The notes below the pieces were generated by a model. It saw only the letters and a list, made by a program, of their open reading frames with translations, did no database searches and was not told the DNA's origin. Positions 1 to 8,200 of a stretch of 12,664 bases of DNA are shown piece after piece (the stretch's first letter is position 1; each line of letters starts with the position of its first letter). Where the stretch lies: assembly GCA_001783035.1 (NCBI GenBank), contig MFQK01000046.1, positions 18,428-31,091 on the forward strand. The letters are read 5' to 3'. A program made the position numbers and the translations under genes. This DNA comes from Candidatus Magasanikbacteria bacterium RIFCSPLOWO2_02_FULL_44_11. Lineage in GTDB: Bacteria; Patescibacteriota; Patescibacteriia; Magasanikbacterales; GWA2-37-8.

Positions 1-592
1 TTAGCGGATTAGTCTTCCAAACTAATACTTCATCACCGTCGGATAAAGCGTCGTTATCGGTGTCCGGCTCTTTGGAATCGGTTCCTAATTCAATTTCTTT
101 TCCATCATCAAGACCATCTTGATCGGTGTCGCTGACGGGCAAGAGAACCGGTGGCTCGATATTAACGACTGCTTCAACAGGTTGCGGCGCGGTCGCTTCC
201 GGTGTCACCGGCGCCGTTTGAACATCGTTTATCGGCACATGATAAGACTCCTCGTAAGGGGTGAACAATGTCGGAACAACAAAATACCAGACCGCTAAGC
301 CTACCGCGCCAATAATGACGAGGAGTACAATGATTAGCGCGATTTTTTTCCAGGGCGATGACGTTGATGCCAGAGGTCTGGCCATGTCTGGTTGGCTGGT
401 GACAATTGGTTGACTCGTCGCCGCGGGGGTCGACGGTGTTGGATCTTTTCTTTTAAGTAAACCACTAGCTAAAGCATCGGGAATTTTATTTGTCGCGGCG
501 GCTTCCTGTTCCACGCCAGCGAACATGTCCGCGGGCTCAACAGGCAGATTAGTGGGTGGTTTAGTTGGCTGCACTGCTTCGTCGTCAAACAT
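1..592 (-). CDS. Single-pass membrane protein with TSP3-type Ca2+-binding repeats (3'-truncated by window edge)
   Basis: I translated this frame by hand; it gives 197 residues and runs off the left edge without a stop, so the C-terminus is missing. It starts MFDDEAVQPT. An in-frame TAA at 608-610 makes this the first possible ATG. Residues 1-80 are hydrophilic, rich in Pro, Thr and Ala, and have no signal peptide. WKK at 81-83 precedes one hydrophobic helix at about 84-106, so a cytoplasmic N-terminus and an outside C-terminus are predicted. A Pro/Val/Glu linker (about 111-152) leads to TSP3-like motifs SDTDQDGLDDGKE (about 154) and PDTDNDALSDGDE (about 175), then KTNPL, a typical run-in to a further repeat. 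Such D-x-D-x-D-G motifs bind Ca2+ in characterised proteins. It follows the TSP3 lipoprotein gene by 26 bases and probably shares its transcript. No Shine-Dalgarno sequence is visible. The role is unknown; Ca2+-dependent envelope or adhesion function is inference. Confidence 0.9.
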   Translation of the reverse strand, partial: MFDDEAVQPTKPPTNLPVEPADMFAGVEQEAAATNKIPDALASGLLKRKDPTPSTPAATSQPIVTSQPDMARPLASTSSPWKKIALIIVLLVIIGAVGLAVWYFVVPTLFTPYEESYHVPINDVQTAPVTPEATAPQPVEAVVNIEPPVLLPVSDTDQDGLDDGKEIELGTDSKEPDTDNDALSDGDEVLVWKTNPL

Positions 593-618
593 ACGGCAAA
601 GAAATAATTAATGACTAA

Positions 619-981
619 TTAGCGTAAGGGATCCAGACCGCGGCGGATTTCGTAGCCGTCACTCTTTCCATCGCCATCGGTATCGGCTTTCAAAATATTA
701 GTTTTATAATTTTTGACCTCATCGTAGTCGGTTACTCCGTCGCTATCGGTGTCCGGGTCATCGGGGTTTGAGCCGAGGTTTGTTTCTTCATCATTGCTCA
801 AACCGTCAAAATCGCGATCGTTGACGGTGAGCGACTGCATGGTTTTTTCAAACTCGATATTTTTTTGCGCCTGAAGGCGCGCCGCCTCGCTCTGGGCATC
901 ATTGGCATTATCGGATTTTTTACAACCCACGCCAAACAAGACTAAACCTGCCACCAGTAGTATACCAATTTTTTTGAACAT
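619..981 (-). CDS. Small TSP3-repeat probable lipoprotein
   Basis: This 120-residue protein starts MFKKIGILLVAGLVLFGVGC. A KK n-region and hydrophobic core end in Cys20 followed by KKSD, the layout of a type II signal peptide. The lipobox is imperfect because Gly, not Leu/Val, sits at -3, so lipidation is probable rather than certain. Residues 25-50 are polar and likely helical. The rest carries three TSP3-like acidic motifs, DRDFDGLSNDEE (about 55), PDTDSDGVTDYDE (about 76) and ADTDGDGKSDGYE (about 99), whose spaced Asp residues coordinate Ca2+ in known TSP3 proteins. It ends GLDPLR just after the third repeat, so it is little more than an anchor plus a Ca2+-binding stalk. It starts 11 bases after the stop of the giant gene and precedes a second TSP3 gene, so it is probably cotranscribed and a partner of the surface protein. 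No Shine-Dalgarno is visible. Alternative: a simple secreted protein. Confidence 0.93.
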   Translation of the reverse strand: MFKKIGILLVAGLVLFGVGCKKSDNANDAQSEAARLQAQKNIEFEKTMQSLTVNDRDFDGLSNDEETNLGSNPDDPDTDSDGVTDYDEVKNYKTNILKADTDGDGKSDGYEIRRGLDPLR

Positions 982-992
982 AGATAAGGATG

Positions 993-2201
993 TTAGCGCA
1001 TTTCTGACGGAGCCGTGACAATACGACCGTTTTCATAATTAATCGTAGACCCGGTAACCGGATCAATATACTGAGCCGGACCAATCTTTTCGGTCATCGC
1101 AGTTCTATCGCCTCCTTTGATGATATTAAAGACATGCCAGTATTTTGCTTTTTGGTTCGCGGTCGAATCATCGGCATTTCGTAAATAGAATGTCTTGCTT
1201 GGCCGTGAGAAATGATAGAAGGCAGCAGTTGCATCGGGCAAATACACGTCGACTCGCAATGGCGCACTAGATACTAAATTCTTTATGTAATCATCGCCTG
1301 TCGAAGCTACATAAACGTGGTAGGTGTCAGTAGTCATTATAGATGTATCGATGGTAAACGATTCGGCCGATAAACCATTTTCGGTCGTGCTGACTCCGTG
1401 GTACCAAACATTATAGCTTCCTTCGGAATCGCTATACTTTGTTTTGATTACCCCATCAACAGTTTCCGTGGTTTCGTAATACTCGTAGCCGAGAACACGT
1501 CTTTCGACAGACAGCGATTGCAGCGGTTGTGTAAATAGCGGCTTCGCCAAGCCGGTAGTGAAATCATAGTGACCAGACCAACTGACGACGATACGAAGGT
1601 CATTTGGTCGCGTGCTTGTTATGGCTGGTGACAAAACTAGGTCATACTGCCATGGGACTGGATTTTTAACCACACGAAAATTTTCTATTGATTTTGCCGA
1701 ACCATTAATATTTAATTTATATGAAGGAGATTCCCCGTTATAACACTGAGGGTCAGCGCTCAGCTTTGCTTCGGACCACGTAAAACCGTCTGTGCTGGTT
1801 GAGTATATGCCTAGTTTATATGTTGTTGTTTCTGACAGATAACGATTGTCATCCTTATTAAAGGCAACCGCTGTAGAACTTACAACGTCGTTTTCGCTCT
1901 TGTCCCCCACTAATAATGTCACATTTCCTCCCCAAACCCATTGTCTCATAAAATGAGAAAGCATAGGGGCTTGAATGAAGTTATAAACATGAGTATTAAT
2001 ATAGCTACTATACAACGGATCTTTTGCGTAGACTGTGCCTGCTGATTCCAATACATTTAAGATTTTACCGCTTACTTCTACACCGTTTGCCTCATCAATG
2101 CCACAGATTGAGCATGTTGGAAGGTTGGTTTCATTAATAATAACGCTCTGACAATTATCCGTGGCGATCTTCGTACCCTTAAGGCGATAGTAGTAATAAA
2201 T
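993..2201 (-). other. C-terminal beta-rich region of the giant protein (residues 3040-3441)
   Basis: After the last Cys-rich repeat the composition changes. Cys is nearly absent beyond residue 3192, and aromatic-rich strands dominate: TYKLGIYSTSTDGFTWSEA (3166), LRIVVSWSGHYDFTTGLAKP (3241), SYNVWYHGVSTTENGLSAES (3301), DTYHVYVAST (3331), APLRVDVYLPDATAAFYHFS (3352) and YWHVFNI (3393). This order recalls jelly-roll/beta-sandwich domains with an LRIxLxW...DLDxHL core and a terminal WHVF strand (YfaP-like). The acidic DLD motif is not conserved here. The protein ends APSEMR with no anchor. Confidence 0.45.
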
Positions 2202-5200
2202 AAGCTTATAAGGATTTGACAAAAAATCAAGAATGGCGTGAGTTGGCGCTTTTTCTTCATCGCACGACAAGACCCTGAACCCATTATGCTCATCATTTTT
2301 CCTGTTTACAGTAGTTGTGCTGTTTACTAATTTAGCATAAATGACTTCTCCGTCTCGTTCGAAGTTTTCGTTTTTCTCGATGATACCATTACCGCAGAAT
2401 TCGTTGGCGCGAATATTTTGTGACGATTTGCAATCTTCGGCGCAGTATTGACAACTCTGCCCATACGCGGCCGAACATTGTATGCCATTTTTTTCAACAC
2501 CTAGATCGCAAGCCTCACCAGGATCGACAACTTTGTTGCCACAACTCCCCGCAGCAAGAGTCGCGCTCGTGCGTTCCGGAATAACGCACGGCCAAGGATT
2601 TTCATCAAGAGCGTTCGGATCCGAGTATTTGCATATGTCGCTGCAATCTTTTATACCATCGTACCCGTTTTCTTGACATTTTTTATCACCATCACATTCT
2701 TCGCCATGCTCCACCTGAACAATACCGTCGCCGCAATACGGGCCGTATTTCTGGCAATCCCAAGAACAAGAATCTTTTTTGGACATCCCATAAGTTGGCT
2801 GCCCGGTCCGGACAATAGTATTCGTACATTCTTCTTTTATTTCACATTTTCTCTCGCTGACAGTTATTATATCGCCAGCGGAACAGGAAGCCAATGGTAT
2901 TGGTTCACACTTCAATGATTCATTACGTTTAAATGAAACGGCATATTCACCTACTGTATACGATTTAAACGTGTCATCAAATGGACATATTTTCTGACCG
3001 GAAATGTTTTTTATTTTTCCTTGACATATACCATTCACACAATCGTTTTCTACATTAAAAGATACATCTAAATGATTCTTATATGAACAAGGTAAAAAAT
3101 CATATTCAAGATCCAGCGTGCAATTATACTCACGTGTGGAAACATTACAAGTAATGTTTTTGTTTTTAAATTGAACCTGTTGTTTTAATATTTCTTTTTT
3201 GATCACCACGTCATCTGGATTTGGAGTTACGTTAGATAATTCAATTTTTGGAATATACCAAGGTTGTAAAGCTTTCTGAAAATTATCCTCCATGTACAAG
3301 CCGCAATCGCTTACCAAACTACACCGTAATGATCGTGGTTGTAATCCTCGTTTCCAACTCAAACCATCCGCAAAGCATAATTTTTTATTACATTCCTCAT
3401 GAGATTTAGTTCCACATGTTTCAACATCTTTACAATTTTTATCCAGTCTTCCTGTATCACAGACCTCATTGTCTTCCTGGAGTACGTCATCTCCACAATA
3501 GCCAGGCGGATTAGCCGGCGGCCAGGTGCAATTTATGGTACATTTGTTCCATTTACCATTCTGCGCGCCATCATCACACCGCTCGCCACTATCAATTCGT
3601 CCGTTACCGCATTTATTTGGATCGATACAACTAGCCGGTTCGGGTGTACCCCAACGGCAATCTGATTGACAAGTCACTTTTGTCGGACCTTCACGGCCGG
3701 CAATAATAGTTCCGTCAATTCGGCAACTGTCGCGGTTAAATTTTACACTTCCAGCCGGGTCGCATTGTTCACCTTGGGCGGTGTTGATTTGTCCGTCTCC
3801 GCAGGTACCTTGATTGATAGTTGAAATTTCTTCGCTCGTTTCGCAAATGCCATTAGTCGCAGCCCCCACCAAGCCCCCAAAAACATAACGCGAAGAGTCG
3901 CTGAAATTATAGGAAGGTATGAAGGCATTATTATTGTTATTCCAGTTGGCAATAATTAATTGTGTGTCTTCAAAGTTGGCCGCGACCGCAAAACCGGTTG
4001 AGGTATTGAATTTATAGCGGTAAGCAAACGATGCCGGTGCACAGGCAAAACTAAACCTCCGGTCGGCAGTACTCCAATTGGTAACGGGGTCATGCAACAG
4101 GCAGGTGTCGGTATCGGTGCTACTAGTTTTACAATCAGAATCAACCGTACAAAATTTATTTTTATTAGCGAGACATGTCCCCGCCCGGCCCAATTTATTG
4201 ATAGGGTCTTTAGGTAGGCTCTTGCCAAGATCGTTGGCGATACCGGCCCAATCCCAAACACTCAAGCTTTGGCCCGGCAAGTAACTCCCCGCGGCTACCG
4301 CCGGGAACTTCCCGCTGTTTTTGGCGGCATAGGCAATGAGGGCGGTGTCAATCGTTTTTAGATCCCGGAGGCGGCTATAATTTCTTTTCAATTTTTCAAC
4401 CTGGCTGGCGCAGACTTCACCACTCATACAATCCAAATCGGTGGAACATTTTTTCTCGAATGAAGGATTATCGATCGTTGGCCCGCAATAACCGTCATTA
4501 TAAGTAATATTTTTGTTGAATTTCAAATTTTTAATGAGTTGGTCAAAGACCTGGCGCGTTTCGGGTTTGGCATTACTGTTTATACTGAAAAGATAAATAT
4601 TACTATAGAGACTTTCAGCTGATTTATTATAATTCAACGCATCAATATATATATTGTTGTTGTCGGATACGGCCGGGTAGCCGGAGACTATTTTGTTTAC
4701 CATGTTGCCAACAAAGCCTTGTCCGCCGCGGCTTTTATCTTGGCTATACCACTCTTCGGCGGTGAGGTGCAGGTTATTCGCAAAGACCTGGATGCCGATG
4801 GCGTCGCTATTATTGGCATTGGTGAAAATAAATCTCTTTAAGGTCTCGTTTTTCAAACATTTCAGATCTCGACCGGTGACATAGGTGCCATCGCAATCAT
4901 TGTCTTCCTTACAAAAATCGCCCGTCGTTTCACAACTTCCAACTTCGGCTCGCAAAGCGCTCGTGCTAGTTTGTACCGCCGGTTGTAGATAAGGCAAATC
5001 GTCAAACGTTCCGGAACTTCCATTATCCGCACAATAGAATGTTGAAAAATTGAAATAGTTGCCATCGGTTGAAAGTCCGGAGAATGTTTTACTCGCGGTG
5101 TTGTAGCCATCATTGTTATTGCGCACGTCTTCGTATGGAAAAATAACCTTATGGGATTTATTTATCAGGAGGTCTTTGGGCGGCCAGGGGTTTTCACACA

Positions 5201-8200
5201 AGGCAACGGTGATATGCGAGGTTCCAAAAGCCACGTTACCGGTTGAACTGGTATAGGTATTTTCCGTTATAACCGCGGTGGCGCGCACGTCAAGTTCGCC
5301 CTGCGTGTTATTGGCGGCAATGACATTTTCCGAAGATGTTGTTGCTTCCACGGCAACCACCGGATTGTTGTTAGGTTTCCAATCATACTCCCAGCTGTAA
5401 CCACTGATAGGCTGAATGATATCGCCGGTCGCGTCGCGTGTATGCGCCTCGGCCATGAGCGTGGTGGTGGCGTACGCTTTGGTGAAAAGCCAATTATCAG
5501 GCGTAATGGTCACGGCATCAAGTTCGCAAATCTTGGCGGCTGTATCAAAGCGCCAATAGAGGGCATCGGTTGCGACGCTCACACCACGATTATCGCGAAC
5601 ATCTTTTTTGATAATAATGGCGTATTTCGTTGAGAATTTCAATGGTTGTAATAATGCTACCTTAATATAGGAAGTTGACGTGTTAATAGGATCACGGACA
5701 ACGGTAGCTGACCCTTTATCTAAACCAGCACACCATGTAAGTCGTTGCAAAGATGGCAAACGTACTTGTGGCGCAATACGTGGTGGCGGAATTTTAATTG
5801 GTTGTATGGTTGGTAAGGTTCTTACAGCCAAGGCAATTGTTACAAATGGCTCAATGTATGATTCAGACGCCAATGTTGAGGCGACGGAAGCGCTATAGAA
5901 AAGTTCTGAAACATCTTCGGTGTTTGGCGCGCAATTTTCGCTTGCGTTATAGGCGCGGGCGATAAGAATATTACTGTTAACCGTCGTGGTTCCGTTGAGC
6001 ACACCAAGAGCGACACCTTCATCGACAACAACAGTTGCCAAACTCTTTTGTTCAATGACTCCATCGAAAACAGCTTTGATCGCGGTATTTGGACAGATAT
6101 TATTACCAAATCCAGCCGGATATGTGGTGACCAAATTTGGTCGCGCGTAACAACATGAATCTGATCCTACACCAAATTCTACATTAGGATTATTGCTGCC
6201 CATAACCGCTTGACATTCAGCGTCAGTCCGATAGCCGCACATAATCGTGAACTTGCCCGATCCGGCGGCGACCCGGCCGCCGGCTATTGGCGTGGAGGCC
6301 GAAATATCTGTTTCCTGACGAGGTGGGTTTGCCAAGAGCCGACCGCTACCAACCGCGGTAGCCATGACCCAGGGGTTAACCAAACCAATAGTGCGAGTAA
6401 CCGTAAAATTTTCTTCACAAGAAGCATCTTCCCCTATCCCCACTGTCTCATCGCCGCAAACTGATGGCGTGGTGTAGTTTAATGAAGAACCGTTATGCTG
6501 ACCGGTTGCGGTACAGCCTTCGATAATTTTTCCATCGGTACCAACGCAAGCGACATCGCCTGAATCCTTGGTATTAGCCAGACAATAGGAGGTGCATTTT
6601 GGATCGACGTTGCCGTATCCCTTATCACAACCATCGTCTTCATCGTCGGTCGTGATGCCATCGCCACATTGACTAAAGGCAGCGGCGCAAGCTGATGTGT
6701 ACGCGGCGCTTGACGTTGGTGAGAGCGGTGTCGTATCAAAACCGCCGTGATCGATGCGATGGTCAAAACACCATTGTAAAGACAACCTCGTACCGGTATG
6801 CAAACATTTTTCCGAACAATTGTAAGCCGAAGTAGTGACGGTGGCTGAAGCGGAAATCCCCAGATCACAATCCTCACCGGCGCCAATCATTCCGTTTCCA
6901 CAAATTGAAGCATTGACTTGCCCGGCGTCTGGAACAACGCTCGAACCGGTATTTGTTTTCTGAATAAAAAGACAATTTAAACCGCAATTTCCGGCTTTGT
7001 TCGGACCGTCACAGTCTTCACCGGCTTCAACAACACCGTTACCGCAAGCTGGTATGACACCGACTCCGTCTTCAGACGGCACGGTACTGCCTTTTTTAAT
7101 ACAACTGGCGGTACAAAAATTATTACTACCTTTGGTACTAAAAGTATTGATGGTAGCTACTAATGGAACGCTCGAAGACCATGCCCATGAATTTTTCCAA
7201 GCATTGAGTTTTTGACCGCTGGCGCTGCAGGCGTCTGGCGCGGAATAGGGTTGCGCGGCGAATATGCTCCTATCGCCCACCATCCGAGCTTGAAATTCCT
7301 TGGGAAGCACATCAACACGGCTTATCTGGCAAGCATTTTGTTTGGTCCTAAACCGCCAAGAAAATTCCTGATTCATAGGTTTACCCATTGAAGCGGCATC
7401 GTCTATTTTGGCGCGCGACCAAAGCACGGCCGGATTCGATTTACTCGAACTCGCCGTCGAGATAACTACTTTATAAAGCGTATTAGTGGCTAACTCTATT
7501 GAACTTTCTCGACTATTGGCGATTTTTAAGACAGTGCCACTACTGGCGGGATCTAGAAAAATATCGGCGTTTTCGAAATGATCAACAGTGCTTGTCGTCA
7601 AACAATTTTCATCTAAACATTTATATAATTTAACCGATCCTTTTGTTTTAGCATCGTTTAAATTTTTTTCAGACATACTGACATTAAACTTGACACCGAC
7701 TTCGGCATTCGTGCAGGCCTCCAAACAATTTGGCCAATAATCAACCACTGCCGGATTACTCAAATCGATCGTGAGCGGGCTTTGTCCCACCTTGGTAAGA
7801 GCGCCTAAGACTGCTTGGGCGGTAATATTTACGGCATCATCGGCAAGTCCCGTGCCAACGGTATTAGCCTTAGCGTCCACTTGTACTTCTTGGCGCGTAA
7901 CTGTTCCATTGATATCGGCATAATCCGTGTCCGAAGCGCTCCAACTCCAGTTCACACCGCTGTCATTCATCAGGATACAGCGCTGGTCTGATAATCCCAG
8001 GCCGCGATAATTAACATTAGAAATAACTCCGGCAACCAGTTTTTTCATTGGACTTTCTAGTAATTTGGTTACATACAAATACGGTGTAACAATAACATCC
8101 TTGAGCTTGCAATCTGTTTGGCCGGCTTTAAAAGTAAAACAGTAGGCGGAATCGCCGCCGCAAGGTTTGTCCGCGCTTAAACTTATGCCAGTATTATTCG

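Noticed and set aside
593..618. Terminator or promoter in the gap between the two TSP3 genes
   Set aside because: The 26 bases are AT-rich but show no hairpin, and there is no room for a convincing -35/-10 pair with a leader.
2482..2918. Plus-strand open frames opposite the giant gene
   Set aside because: They are antisense to well-supported Cys-rich coding sequence, have no ribosome binding site or family resemblance, and similar shadows occur all along the gene.
6479..6886. A 135-residue open frame on the minus strand overlapping the giant gene
   Set aside because: It lies wholly inside the giant gene in another frame, with low-complexity text and no recognisable domain or start signal; the giant frame there encodes clear DUF4215 repeats.
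6417..7046. Regularly spaced Cys-rich repeats as a CRISPR-like or DNA-level array
   Set aside because: The periodicity is in the protein (CGNG...GE-x-CD); nucleotide identity between copies is low and spacing irregular.
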